DNA of 64,000 nt from an uncultured Lachnospiraceae bacterium (GCA_910576895.1 CAJTJZ010000001.1:85050-149049), one strand, 5' to 3'; counted from the stretch's first letter, positions 33,758 to 43,531 are shown. Numbers and translations are program-made. Notes: a model not told the origin generated them from the sequence alone.

Positions 33758-34819
33758 TTAACATAATTGACGTGATATTTTACAACATATCTTAAAAATA
33801 TCAGGATTAAATTTTATACCTGATTCACTACGCATTAACTCTAATGCATCCTCCCTACTATAGTTCCCCCCTTCTGTCAAAGAACAAAATCTACTAATCA
33901 AAGAAACAATCTGTGCTGCTAAAGGAATTTCATCTTGTTTTCTTCCTTCTGGATATCCACTGCCATCCCAATTTTCATGATGATAATGAGCAATTTCCGT
34001 AGACATACTAACAAAATCATTATAATCACTGCTGCCATAGAGATCTTGTAAAAGCTTTGCCCCTATCTCTGTATGGCTTTGCACTGTCATTGTTTCCTCT
34101 TTTGTCAACTTTGTTTTCCTTTGTAAAAGTTCTTTTGGAACTCCAATATTTCCAATATCCCAAAGTGGTACTGCTAATGCAATCGTATCAATATAAGTAT
34201 CGGATATCTTTTCTTCAAATAATGGTGAAAGCTGCATTCCCTGTGCGAGTGTTTTACAATTTTTCTTTAACCTCTCCATAAATTCTTTTCCATATAAACT
34301 ATTTTGTGCTGCAATATCAGCAAGAGCATATAAAATATTTTTTTTCTCCTGCTCCATCTGTTTTAACTGTTCACTAACAGAAACTTGAAGCCGTCTATTC
34401 ATTTCTGTCAATTCTCGGCTCATACGATAAACACGAAGATGAACACATACTCGAACTTCTACTTCTTCTGGAATAAAAGGCTTTGTAATATAATCTTCGC
34501 CTCCACAAGAAAATCCTTCTACAATATCTTTGGAACTATCATAAGCAGAAATAAAAACAATCGGAATTTCTCTTGTCTTTTCATTTGCTTTTAAAATTCT
34601 GCATAAATCATAGCCGTTCATTCCCGGCATAGAAATATCAAGCAATATCAATTGTGGTAATTCCTCGTTTACCTTTTCAATTGCCATTTCTCCGCTTTCT
34701 GCCAGTATCGGACAGCAGCCCATATTTTGAATAATTTCCTCTAAAACAAGTCGGTTGACTTCCATATCATCTACAATAAGGACTCGCTCTCCCCCTGCAA
34801 TTCCTTCTTTGGAAACCAT
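33758..34819 (-). CDS. Response regulator with degenerate HD-GYP domain
   Basis: 353 residues. Receiver domain intact (LIVDDMEVNRLVL, LILLDISMPGMNG). The C-terminal domain is an HD-GYP fold in which the signature HDIGK reads WDIGN, the first metal-ligand histidine region reads GKEFMERL, and the late ADVYDAL aspartate region reads SLISRFCSL. The HTEIG and HHENWDGSGYP motifs remain. Loss of several metal ligands suggests no c-di-GMP phosphodiesterase activity, so it may be a regulatory pseudoenzyme. GGAGGTG precedes the ATG. Five bases downstream of the PAS kinase gene. Confidence 0.88.
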   Translation of the reverse strand: MVSKEGIAGGERVLIVDDMEVNRLVLEEIIQNMGCCPILAESGEMAIEKVNEELPQLILLDISMPGMNGYDLCRILKANEKTREIPIVFISAYDSSKDIVEGFSCGGEDYITKPFIPEEVEVRVCVHLRVYRMSRELTEMNRRLQVSVSEQLKQMEQEKKNILYALADIAAQNSLYGKEFMERLKKNCKTLAQGMQLSPLFEEKISDTYIDTIALAVPLWDIGNIGVPKELLQRKTKLTKEETMTVQSHTEIGAKLLQDLYGSSDYNDFVSMSTEIAHYHHENWDGSGYPEGRKQDEIPLAAQIVSLISRFCSLTEGGNYSREDALELMRSESGIKFNPDIFKICCKISRQLC

Positions 34820-34824
34820 AAAAG

Positions 34825-36255
34825 TTACACCTCCTTTAGCTGGAGCAAATTCTTTAGTTCCTCACATCCGGCAGTGATTTTATCATAGTTTTCTTTTTGG
34901 ACTGCCATTTTTAGCCGAAGAATCACACGTGCTATTTCTCTTGGTGCATTTTCTGTCAACTGTCTAATTGTATCCATAAACATTTCCGCCTTTTCCCAGT
35001 TTTCCATTTCCACGCAAAGAAGCAGTTTTGATAAGTTTTTCTTTAATGCTTCTAAATTCTCTGTTGTGCCAAATTGTTTGCTATCTTCTTGCTCTTTATA
35101 GCCATCCTCCATAAAAGATGGCGTTGGTGATAAATGAACAATATCTGTTTGTGATGAATCTCCTTCTCCGCAAGAACCTACCCATACGGAAAAAGAAAAG
35201 GTACTTCCCTTACCTTTTTCACTCTCTACACCAATTCTTCCGCCCATAAGCTCTACAAGCTGTTTAGAAATATTTAAACCTAGACCAGTACCGCCATACT
35301 TTCTAGAAATCGATGCATCCACTTGAGAAAAACTCTGAAATAATTTATCTTTATCTGCTTTATCAATACCAATTCCTGAATCTATTACAATAAAAAACAA
35401 TTCTATGGTATCATTTACTTGTGCTGTCTTTAATACTTCTACTGTCACCTTGCCAATAGAAGTAAATTTTAAAGCATTAGATAAAAGATTATTTAATATC
35501 TGTTTTATTCGCAGTTCGTCCCCAATCACATATTCTGGTACTTGAGGCGATACTGTCATAAAAAATTCCAGCCCTTTTTCTGTAATTTTATTAATATGAT
35601 TTGCTTTTACATAATCAAGCATATCTCTTACATGGAATTTACGTGGCTCAAGAGTAAACTTGCCTGCCTCCAATTTAGAAAAGTCTAAGATATTATCAAT
35701 AATCTTATGCATATCTACACAACAGCGTTCAATTGTCCGCATTGGTCTTAATTTTTTTTCTTCTGATTCCATTTCCAGCAATTCTCTAACATTGCCAAGC
35801 ACACCATTGACCGGAGTACGCAGTTCATGTGTTACATTTGCAACAAATTCAGACTTTACTTTCATTGCCTGTTCTGCTTCCTGTTTTACTTGAATATTCT
35901 GTTTTGCCAGATATTCTTTTTCTAATGTATCATTTGCCATACATATGTATCGCTTATTACTTTGCATTATTTTTATTTCCACAGGAAAGCAGGTAAGATT
36001 TTTACGATAAGCTACAAGATTTTGTAACTCCTTAGAAGCAAAAGGATATTCTGTAATAAAACCATCCTTTTCCTTTGTTTCTTTAAAATCATTTGGAAAC
36101 ACATCACAAATACTTTTTCCGCATAAATCCCCTTTATATTCTAATTTTTTTTCTGCTTCTGCATTTACATAGGTTATTTTTCCTGTTTTATCAAATATCA
36201 AAACCATCTCTAATGCATCTTCTACAGGAAAGAGACAGCTCTCACTTTGTTCCAT
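34825..36255 (-). CDS. Soluble PAS-domain histidine kinase
   Basis: 476 residues without a membrane helix. Residues 10-110 form a PAS domain (MVLIFDKTGKITYVNAEAEKKLEYKG). HisKA has the histidine in FVANVTHELRTPVNGVLG, HATPase has IDSGIGIDKADKDKLFQSFSQVD and GGTGLGLNISKQLVELMGG, and the last 90 residues are helical (SKLLLCVEMENWEKAEMFMDTIRQL). A hairpin (36272-36302) lies directly before its ribosome binding site. It is placed between the two HD-GYP-type regulators and probably phosphorylates one or both. Confidence 0.92.
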   Translation of the reverse strand: MEQSESCLFPVEDALEMVLIFDKTGKITYVNAEAEKKLEYKGDLCGKSICDVFPNDFKETKEKDGFITEYPFASKELQNLVAYRKNLTCFPVEIKIMQSNKRYICMANDTLEKEYLAKQNIQVKQEAEQAMKVKSEFVANVTHELRTPVNGVLGNVRELLEMESEEKKLRPMRTIERCCVDMHKIIDNILDFSKLEAGKFTLEPRKFHVRDMLDYVKANHINKITEKGLEFFMTVSPQVPEYVIGDELRIKQILNNLLSNALKFTSIGKVTVEVLKTAQVNDTIELFFIVIDSGIGIDKADKDKLFQSFSQVDASISRKYGGTGLGLNISKQLVELMGGRIGVESEKGKGSTFSFSVWVGSCGEGDSSQTDIVHLSPTPSFMEDGYKEQEDSKQFGTTENLEALKKNLSKLLLCVEMENWEKAEMFMDTIRQLTENAPREIARVILRLKMAVQKENYDKITAGCEELKNLLQLKEV

Positions 36256-36332
36256 AATGACATCACTCCTTAGAAAAAGCTACAAAAAACTAAAGCTTTT
36301 CTCCCCTTATTTTTTCTATTTTTTTGATATAT

Positions 36333-37415
36333 TTATGTAAAACTAAACATTTGAATTACTTCCACAATATTAAAAAAATCTTCTTTTGCAAGTGAAAAAC
36401 ATTCCAAAACATCAGGTGAAAACTGTCCACATTCTCCATCCATAATCATATCATAAGCTGCATGATTGCTATAGGCATCTTTATAGACCCTTTTACTAAC
36501 AAGTGCATCATAAACATCAGCAATCGCAACAATTTGTGCACTAATTGGAATGGCATCTCCAATCAAATGATCTGGATATCCCTTACCGTCCCACCTTTCA
36601 TGATGATGACGACAGATATCATAACAATATTGATAAAATTCATCCCATTGATCTTTACGGAATTTTTCTAAAATTTCACAGCCAATCGTTGTATGACCTT
36701 TCATAATTTCAAATTCTTCTTGTGTAAGCTTGCCCGGTTTTAAAAGAATCGCATCAGGAATCCCAATTTTACCAATATCATGTAATGCCGATGCTCTAAC
36801 AATTTCATCTGCTTTTGCTTGTGTTAAGCCATATTTTGGAAAATATTTCATAAGATATTTTAACATAATTCTTGTAAAATATTTAATTCGCCGAATATGT
36901 TCTCCTGTTTCTAAGCTACGAAATTCTACAACAGAACTAAGTGCATCAATCATAAATTCATTATTTTCACGAATTTTTCTCTCTTGTGCCCTAATCGTTC
37001 TCTCCTGTTGTTCTAACCGCATTTTCATATTATGCTTACTCTTATAAAGCTCAATAATATTCTTACTTCTTCTCTTTACAATATGTGGATAAAATGGCTT
37101 ATGAATCACATCGGCCGCCCCATAAGCATAAGCTCTATCTTCACTGTCTCGAATCGCTTCACTTGTAATCAAGATTACAGGAATCTCATCAAGCAAATTT
37201 TTTTCTTGTAAATATTCTAAAACGGCAAAACCATCCATTACAGGCATAATAATATCAAGCAAAATCAATACAATCCCGGGATACTTCTCAATTTTTGAAA
37301 TAGCATCTTCCCCATTTTCTGCTTCTATGGTATCATATTGATTTTGAAACATCTCCATAAGGACAGCACGATTAATTTCTTCATCATCCACAATTAATAT
37401 CTGTTGTTTTTCCAT
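36333..37415 (-). CDS. Response regulator with intact HD-GYP domain (c-di-GMP phosphodiesterase type)
   Basis: 360 residues. Receiver (ILIVDDEEINRAVL, LILLDIIMPVMDG) linked by a coiled segment to an HD-GYP domain with ETGEHIRRI, ALHDIGKIGIPDAILLKPGKLTQEE, HTTIG, HHERWDGKGYPD and ADVYDALVSKRVYK, so the ligands and the GYP motif are all present. HD-GYP domains hydrolyse c-di-GMP to GMP or pGpG. First gene of the chemosensory operon, right after its promoter. It is the most plausible enzymatic output of the system. Confidence 0.93.
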   Translation of the reverse strand: MEKQQILIVDDEEINRAVLMEMFQNQYDTIEAENGEDAISKIEKYPGIVLILLDIIMPVMDGFAVLEYLQEKNLLDEIPVILITSEAIRDSEDRAYAYGAADVIHKPFYPHIVKRRSKNIIELYKSKHNMKMRLEQQERTIRAQERKIRENNEFMIDALSSVVEFRSLETGEHIRRIKYFTRIMLKYLMKYFPKYGLTQAKADEIVRASALHDIGKIGIPDAILLKPGKLTQEEFEIMKGHTTIGCEILEKFRKDQWDEFYQYCYDICRHHHERWDGKGYPDHLIGDAIPISAQIVAIADVYDALVSKRVYKDAYSNHAAYDMIMDGECGQFSPDVLECFSLAKEDFFNIVEVIQMFSFT

Positions 37416-37486
37416 ATCGATCCCTTTCTGTTTTTCTTTGTTCCTTTCCCTATTTTCTCTTATAATTTATAAATTCTTCCGATAAT

Positions 37487-37515
37487 AAAATAACACTTTT
37501 CCATAAGAATGTCAA
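37487..37515 (-). promoter_or_regulatory. Promoter of the chemosensory operon
   Basis: TTGACA (37510-37515), 17-base spacer and TATTTT (37487-37492) on the minus strand, about 70 bases before the first start codon. Gaps within the following 11 genes are all under 80 bases. Confidence 0.82.
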
Positions 37516-37526
37516 TCTTTATTTCT

Positions 37527-39278
37527 CTATTCCAACGGTTTCCTCATAAGATCAAAAGCTCTTGCAATATTGGCAATTCCATATCCAGATTGTCTATTTG
37601 GATAAGAAAAACCACTGCGATCCGCTCCCATAATTAACAATCGTTTGATATCTCCGCCAGTAAGTCTTGGTGCAAAACCTTCTACAATTCCCCATTCCCA
37701 TAAAATTGCTGACATGCCTGCCACATGTGCTGCTGCTACACTTGTACCCGTTACACTTGTATAGCCCCCCATAATGTCTGGTGCTGTGATATCCACTCCC
37801 GCAGACACTAAATCTGGTTTTATCTGCCCATTCGCTGTATATCCCCGACTGGAATATAAATAAATTCCCAGATTATTATGATTATAAGCACCAATAGTCA
37901 AAACAGCTTCTCCATTTCCGGGATCGCAAATGACTGTTTCCGGAACAGGTGCTAAAAATCTTGTATCTTCTTCAATAAACCCATGCATAGGAAGCCAAAT
38001 ATGAAAGCTTCCCGGACTTCCTTCATTATAAATACGCAGTCTCCAAGTTCCTGGTACTATATTAGAAAATCGTACAAAAATCAACTGACGAGAACTATAT
38101 AATCCAAAAATATGATATCTTGTGCAAATTTTAACCCTTTCTAAAACAAGATTAGACTCATAACAAGTTCCATTTGCTGTCATTGGAATTTTTCCAGTAA
38201 ATTCTCCTGCTGGTGATATGATTCCCAAAGAAAATAAATTGGTACTATTCACCCATATTTCAAAACTAAACCTTTGTTCTCCTTCTGCAATTCTTAATTC
38301 TATTTCTTTATAACTTACCCCTTCTTCAAAAGAATAATAGGTATGATGTCCCCGATTTGTTTCATTTCCGGCTGCTGTAACAAAATTAATCCCTTGAATC
38401 CCAGAAAAATATTCTAAATAATTACATAAAAGAGAATCTCCTGTATGACTTCCCTGGTTTGTGCCTACTCCAAAATAAATTACCATAGGCATATTTAATT
38501 TTCTTGCTTTAGAAAGAAGATAATAAATACCAAAAAAAATATCAGTCTCCTGAAAACATGGGGTTTCCTCTCGTATTCCATAATATTCCTGTAAATTCTT
38601 TTTTGCCTGCTTTAATTTTACAATAACTAAAGTAGCAAGTGGTGCTACACCAGAAAAATTATCCCTGCGTATTTCATTTCCTGCAATAATCCCTGTCATA
38701 GCTGTACCATGACCATTTTCATCTCTTTGTGGTACGATATCATAAGGATTATCACTTCGTAATGCTTCATTTATTTGTTCTCTTGTATATTCTGTTCCAT
38801 AAAAATAAGGCATGGAAGAATCATTCACACAAGTAAATGGATCTAATTCCAAATCACCTACTTGGATAGTAGAAGTATCTCTCACACCCTGCTGCTGTGC
38901 TGTTTGATCCCAAATTGCTGCAATTCTTGTTGTTCCATCCCCATTCAGAAATGCTGGATGAGTATAATCAATTCCTGTATCCAAAACACCTACTAATACA
39001 CCATTTCCACGAAATCCAAGATAGGGCTGTCTTCTAATTTGTCCCACACCCGTTGATTCAATATTAGAAGTATCTAATAAGCCATAACATTGCGGAATTT
39101 TCCCATTAATTGGTATTTCATCTTCATAATTTCCTTTTCGGAATAAAACAGCCAAACCACCTCCAATACTTTGAAAGCAGTCTGGCCGATAACTCTCCTG
39201 AAATTTTTCTAAATTCCCATAACAAGGAAGAATATATTCCACATAATCTTCTGAATATACATAATCCCTACAACTCAT
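37527..39278 (-). CDS. S8 family (subtilisin-like) serine peptidase, Csp-like
   Basis: 583 residues with an intact catalytic triad: Asp in VGVLDTGIDYTHPAF, His in DENGHGTAMTGIIAG, Ser in GYTSVTGTSVAAAHVAGMSA. There is no signal peptide. The short prodomain-like start (YVYSEDYVEYILPCYGNLEKF) and the large jelly-roll-like insert (about 320-450) resemble clostridial Csp proteases, which activate the cortex lysin SleC during spore germination. Whether this one is a germination protease or another cytoplasmic subtilase cannot be decided here. It follows nifU by 75 bases. Confidence 0.88.
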   Translation of the reverse strand: MSCRDYVYSEDYVEYILPCYGNLEKFQESYRPDCFQSIGGGLAVLFRKGNYEDEIPINGKIPQCYGLLDTSNIESTGVGQIRRQPYLGFRGNGVLVGVLDTGIDYTHPAFLNGDGTTRIAAIWDQTAQQQGVRDTSTIQVGDLELDPFTCVNDSSMPYFYGTEYTREQINEALRSDNPYDIVPQRDENGHGTAMTGIIAGNEIRRDNFSGVAPLATLVIVKLKQAKKNLQEYYGIREETPCFQETDIFFGIYYLLSKARKLNMPMVIYFGVGTNQGSHTGDSLLCNYLEYFSGIQGINFVTAAGNETNRGHHTYYSFEEGVSYKEIELRIAEGEQRFSFEIWVNSTNLFSLGIISPAGEFTGKIPMTANGTCYESNLVLERVKICTRYHIFGLYSSRQLIFVRFSNIVPGTWRLRIYNEGSPGSFHIWLPMHGFIEEDTRFLAPVPETVICDPGNGEAVLTIGAYNHNNLGIYLYSSRGYTANGQIKPDLVSAGVDITAPDIMGGYTSVTGTSVAAAHVAGMSAILWEWGIVEGFAPRLTGGDIKRLLIMGADRSGFSYPNRQSGYGIANIARAFDLMRKPLE

Positions 39279-39353
39279 ATCTTCTTTTCCTAAAACAATC
39301 TTACATTAATTTTATGTTATGCAAAAATGCCCAGAATGTGCAGAAATTACTTT

Positions 39354-39788
39354 TTATTCTTCCTCTGGCTCATCCTCATGAATATCCGCTTTTGGTTTTT
39401 TTAATCCTTCAATAACAATATGATTTTTCTCTGCATAATCCCAAAGTGCTGCATGAATGGCTTCCTCAGCAAGTAAGGAACAATGTACTTTTACTGGTGG
39501 CAATCCGTCTAATGCTTCCATAACTGCTTTATTCGTTACTTTCATTGCTTCTTCAATTGTTTTTCCAATTACCATTTCCGTTGCCATACTACTAGTAGCC
39601 ACTGCAGCTCCACAACCAAATGTTTTAAATTTACAGTCACGAATTACCTGATTTTCATCTACATCAAGATAAATTCGCATAATATCTCCGCATTTTGCAT
39701 TGCCAACTGTACCAACACCACTGGCATTTTCAATCTCTCCTACATTTCTTGGATTACTAAAGTGATCCATTACTTTTTCGCTATACAT
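39354..39788 (-). CDS. nifU: Iron-sulfur cluster scaffold protein NifU/IscU
   Basis: 144 residues. The three ligand cysteines are in NAKCGDIMRIYL, FGCGAAVATSS and VHCSLLAEEAI. An acidic tail (IHEDEPEEE) follows the fold. It lies 23 bases after nifS and is co-transcribed, so the pair forms a minimal cluster-assembly unit. Confidence 0.95.
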   Translation of the reverse strand: MYSEKVMDHFSNPRNVGEIENASGVGTVGNAKCGDIMRIYLDVDENQVIRDCKFKTFGCGAAVATSSMATEMVIGKTIEEAMKVTNKAVMEALDGLPPVKVHCSLLAEEAIHAALWDYAEKNHIVIEGLKKPKADIHEDEPEEE

Positions 39789-39811
39789 ACTTCGTTTTCC
39801 TCCATTTCCAT

Positions 39812-41002
39812 CTACACTTCTTCTTTCTGTTCCTTTATAAAATCTTCATATAAAGGAGACATACTTCTTAATCTTTCCACAATTTTTTTCGTTTCTTCCA
39901 CTACATAATCAATATCCTGCTTTGTAATATTTTCCGCTAAGGTAAGTCTTAGTGAACCATGTGCAATCTCATGCGGAAGTCCAATTGCAAGAAGTACATG
40001 AGATGGATCAAGCGAACCAGAGGTACATGCTGATCCACTGGAAGCACAAATTCCTTTTTGATCAAGCATAATGAGTAAAGATTCCCCCTCAATAAAGCGA
40101 AAACTGAAATTTGCATTATTGGAAAGCCTTTTTGTTCTATGACCATTTAAGCGTGTATAAGGAATTTCTTTCATAACTCTATCAATCAAATAATCACGAA
40201 GCTCCCTTTCATATTCTGTACGTTTTTCCATTGTTTTTGCAGCTATTTTTGTTGCTTCACCAAATCCAACAATTCCCGGAACATTATGCGTACCAGCTCG
40301 GCGATTTCTCTCCTGTGCACCCCCATGCAATAATGGTCCTAATTTTACGCCATTTCTTAAATACATACAGCCAATCCCTTTTGGTCCATTTAACTTATGA
40401 GCACTGGCACTTAACATATCAATATGAAGATCATCTACATTGATTGGCAAATGCCCATAAGCTTGTACGGCATCTGTATGGAATAAAATTTTATGCTCCT
40501 CTGCAATTTTTCCAATTTCTCTAATTGGCTCAATTGTCCCAATTTCATTATTGGCAAACATAATAGTAATTAAAATGGTATCTTCCCGAATGGCTTGTTT
40601 TAATTCTTCTAACTTTAAAATACCGTTTTCATCAACATCAATATAGCTGACTTCAAAACCCTCTTTTTCCAAATACTGACAAGTATGAAGAACAGCATGA
40701 TGTTCTATTTTAGAAGTAATAATATGCTTTCCTTTCTCTTTTAATGCAAATGCTGCTGATTTAATTGCCCAGTTATCTGACTCACTTCCACCACCAGTAA
40801 AATAAATCTCATTATCCTTTGCTCCAAGAAAAGAAGCAATTTCATGTCTTGCATCTTCTATCGCTTTTTTACTTTTTGCAGCAAAACTATAAATACTGGA
40901 AGGATTACCGTAAAATTCTGTAAAATACGGCTCCATACTCTTATATACATCAAGATGTACGGCTGTTGTAGCAGCATTATCCAAATAAATAAATTTACCC
41001 AT
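39812..41002 (-). CDS. nifS: Cysteine desulfurase NifS/IscS type
   Basis: 396 residues from the ATG at 41002. A more upstream ATG at 41038 lies on the predicted transcription start, so it is unlikely. PLP lysine in SASAHKLNGPKG, active cysteine in SSGSACTSGSLDPSHVL, N-terminal YLDNAATT. Provides persulfide sulfur to NifU, which is encoded next. Confidence 0.96.
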   Translation of the reverse strand: MGKFIYLDNAATTAVHLDVYKSMEPYFTEFYGNPSSIYSFAAKSKKAIEDARHEIASFLGAKDNEIYFTGGGSESDNWAIKSAAFALKEKGKHIITSKIEHHAVLHTCQYLEKEGFEVSYIDVDENGILKLEELKQAIREDTILITIMFANNEIGTIEPIREIGKIAEEHKILFHTDAVQAYGHLPINVDDLHIDMLSASAHKLNGPKGIGCMYLRNGVKLGPLLHGGAQERNRRAGTHNVPGIVGFGEATKIAAKTMEKRTEYERELRDYLIDRVMKEIPYTRLNGHRTKRLSNNANFSFRFIEGESLLIMLDQKGICASSGSACTSGSLDPSHVLLAIGLPHEIAHGSLRLTLAENITKQDIDYVVEETKKIVERLRSMSPLYEDFIKEQKEEV

Positions 41003-41043
41003 GATAAAACCCCTTTTCCTATAAATCTTATATATCATGTCTT

Positions 41044-41071
41044 ATTATAGTGCTTTTGTAAAAAAAGTCAA
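41044..41071 (-). promoter_or_regulatory. Promoter of the nifS-nifU operon
   Basis: TTGACT (41066-41071), 16-base spacer and perfect TATAAT (41044-41049) on the minus strand. The start point near 41037 supports the nifS start at 41002. Confidence 0.85.
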
Positions 41072-41109
41072 TATCCTTACTTTATTAGATTTCTCAATTA
41101 TTTCCTATT

Positions 41110-41730
41110 TTATTCTATATCATCAAATACAATTGGAATCCTTTGTTTAAATTCTAGTAACATTTTACAAGCAATTTCTCGCATCTGCGGATGTGCTGTA
41201 AGTTCTGTACGCAATTTAAAAAAGTGCCGCCATTCTCTAAGATTCATGGTAATTGCAATTTCTGTTTTTAGACTATTAGGAAGAATACTTCTTGCCTGTT
41301 CTGGCTTTGCACCTAAAGATAACAGTGCCAGATAGTTTTTCTCTATTTGTTCCATACTCTCTTTCCAGATAGCATATTCCTTACTTCCTTCTTCCCAAAA
41401 ACATGGTTTTATCACTGTAATTTCTTGCCCAAATTTATCTGCACTATAATTACAATAACGGGTACTCTCTTGGCTGTAACTTGCAATTCTATGACGTACA
41501 ATTTCATGGGTAACTCCACGATCACAAATTAATTTCACACTTATATTTCCATGTTCTAATACAGATTCATGACGGCGTTTTATAATATTTTGAATAAATT
41601 TCTCCGCAGAATGTTCAGAAATATTGCTTTCGCTCTTATAACAAATCCGTCCTGCTTTCTCTATTTTTCTAAGGATATTCTCTCCATTTACATCTTCCAT
41701 AAATTCAAAACTTGGTTCTATTATTTTCAT
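41110..41730 (-). CDS. thyX: Flavin-dependent thymidylate synthase
   Basis: 206 residues from the ATG at 41730 (AGGAGAAAATG upstream). It makes dTMP from dUMP with FAD and methylene-folate. The ThyX motif RHRIASYSQESTRY is clear, with DRGVTHEIVRHR before it and LREWRHFFKLR near the C-terminus. It starts 35 bases after the spermidine-synthase-like gene and is probably co-transcribed. Confidence 0.95.
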   Translation of the reverse strand: MKIIEPSFEFMEDVNGENILRKIEKAGRICYKSESNISEHSAEKFIQNIIKRRHESVLEHGNISVKLICDRGVTHEIVRHRIASYSQESTRYCNYSADKFGQEITVIKPCFWEEGSKEYAIWKESMEQIEKNYLALLSLGAKPEQARSILPNSLKTEIAITMNLREWRHFFKLRTELTAHPQMREIACKMLLEFKQRIPIVFDDIE

Positions 41731-41765
41731 ATCATTTTCTCCTATCTTTTTACAATTGCATAAAA

Positions 41766-43442
41766 TTAGTTGGTTAAATTGTTTAAAAGTCCTTTCCATC
41801 CCTCTTTTTTATACATATCTTTATAATATAATACTTCATCCCGAATAATATCATCAATCACCTGCATTCCCAAAAGCTCCACAGGTGCTATATCATCTGT
41901 TAATAAATAAGTCCCTTTCTGATATGGCAAAAGATTTTCCTTTACTTGTATCATCATCTCTGCAAGTTCTAATCTTTTTGATTTTAAATCGGATTCTACC
42001 ATCTCCTTTTCCTCAGAACTAGATTCTAAAAAATCTTTTTGCTGCAATAATTCTATATTTTGTTCTGCTATTTCCAATGCATTTTCAAAAGAACAAGCAA
42101 ATAATTCTCTATTTGTACTTTTTTCCACATCCACAGTATACACAAAATCAAATACATTCGCAACAGTATCAGAAAGATATTGATTTATATTCCCCTCTTT
42201 TTGTCCACGCATATTCATATTCACTACCATAACACCAGTATCTTTTAAATGTTCCTTTACTAATGTAAAAAATTCTATTGAGGACATCTGAAATGGAATG
42301 GTAATATCTTGATAAGCATCTACCATAATAACATCATACTGCTTCTTATCCGCTTGTAAATAAGCTCTGCCATCATAAGCAGTTACTTTAATATCTTCTG
42401 GCAATGCAAAATACTTGGAAGCAAGATCGGTAATTTTCTTATCAATTTCTACACCATGAATTGTCACATCTTCAAAATAATGAGAACATTGTCTGGCAAA
42501 CGTACCTGTTCCCATACCAAGCACTAAAATATCCCTAGTATCCTTTTGCATTATATCTGCCATAAACGGAGCAAACATAGCATAATCATAATACATCCCT
42601 GTTAGTCCTTCTTCTTTTTTTAAAATAGACTGCACACCAAATAAAACATTGGTAGAAAGAATTACATCCTCTTCACTTTCTTTTACTTGTAAATAATTAT
42701 AAACAGATTCTCCTTCATAAGCTAACTCTTTTTCCCAAAATGCAAAACTAGGATTATGTCCAAAAATACAACAAACCAAAAAGAAAAGAATACAAAAAAT
42801 CATTTTTTTCTTACCGGAATGACTGCTAATAAAATAAAGTAACGATAATAAAAGTAAAATACCAGCAAAGATAAAAAAAGTAATCGAAGTTCCAACCGAT
42901 GGAATTGTAACAAATGTTGGAAGAAATGTACCAAGAATACTTCCTATTGTATTACTTGCTGTAAGTGTACCTACCGTTTTTCCATTATCCTCTAAACTAT
43001 CGGTACTATATTTTACTAAAGAAGGTGTTACAGTACCTAATAAAAACAATGGAAATACAAAAATCACCATACAAGCAGCAAACGCTGCCCATATAAGAAA
43101 ATTTTCATTAATAGAAAAAATAAGAATAGCAGAAATTCCAAGAATTAAATATTTTCCTACAACTGGAATAGCTGCAATCCAAATGGCTGCAATACAAATT
43201 CTTCCATAAAGCTTGTCTGGATTTGGGTTTTTATCTGCACTTCGCCCTCCATAAACATTTCCAAGTGCCATAGCAATCATAATTGTACCAATAATAATTG
43301 TCCATACAATCTGAGAAGAACTAAAATATGGGGCTAGTAATCTGCTCGCCCCAAGTTCTACAGCCATAACAGCCATACCTGAAAAAAATTCTGTTAGATA
43401 CAAATACCATTTTTTCTGTAATACAAAACTCTTATTTTCCAT
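41766..43442 (-). CDS. Membrane-fused spermidine-synthase-like methyltransferase-fold protein
   Basis: 558 residues. The N-terminal 220 residues hold six or seven membrane helices with an MFS-like start (YLYLTEFFSGMAVMAVELGASRLLAPYFSSSQIVW). The C-terminal domain has the aminopropyltransferase Rossmann fold (DILVLGMGTGTFARQC, HGVEIDKKI, AYDGRAYL, YDVIMVDAYQD, PFQMSSIEFF). Such fusions are common in bacteria, but their substrate is not established; true spermidine synthase activity should not be assumed. Start codon is 33 bases downstream of a terminator-like hairpin that ends the previous gene. Confidence 0.88.
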   Translation of the reverse strand: MENKSFVLQKKWYLYLTEFFSGMAVMAVELGASRLLAPYFSSSQIVWTIIIGTIMIAMALGNVYGGRSADKNPNPDKLYGRICIAAIWIAAIPVVGKYLILGISAILIFSINENFLIWAAFAACMVIFVFPLFLLGTVTPSLVKYSTDSLEDNGKTVGTLTASNTIGSILGTFLPTFVTIPSVGTSITFFIFAGILLLLSLLYFISSHSGKKKMIFCILFFLVCCIFGHNPSFAFWEKELAYEGESVYNYLQVKESEEDVILSTNVLFGVQSILKKEEGLTGMYYDYAMFAPFMADIMQKDTRDILVLGMGTGTFARQCSHYFEDVTIHGVEIDKKITDLASKYFALPEDIKVTAYDGRAYLQADKKQYDVIMVDAYQDITIPFQMSSIEFFTLVKEHLKDTGVMVVNMNMRGQKEGNINQYLSDTVANVFDFVYTVDVEKSTNRELFACSFENALEIAEQNIELLQQKDFLESSSEEKEMVESDLKSKRLELAEMMIQVKENLLPYQKGTYLLTDDIAPVELLGMQVIDDIIRDEVLYYKDMYKKEGWKGLLNNLTN

Positions 43443-43474
43443 AATAATACATCCTTTATTTTTTATATTGATGA

Positions 43475-43506
43475 AAAAAAGACTGTAGTAAATACAGTCT
43501 TTTTTC
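43475..43506. terminator. Bidirectional terminator hairpin
   Basis: GACTGTA/TACAGTC stem with a 5-base loop, flanked by A-runs on one side and T-runs on the other, so it works on both strands. It ends the gene for the secreted protein (43532-44965). Confidence 0.85.
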
Positions 43507-43531
43507 TAAAAGTATTTATTATATATATTTA

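Noticed and set aside
41003..41038. Upstream ATG of nifS at 41038
   Set aside because: It coincides with the predicted transcription start and lacks a ribosome binding site; the ATG at 41002 has AAAAGGGG upstream.
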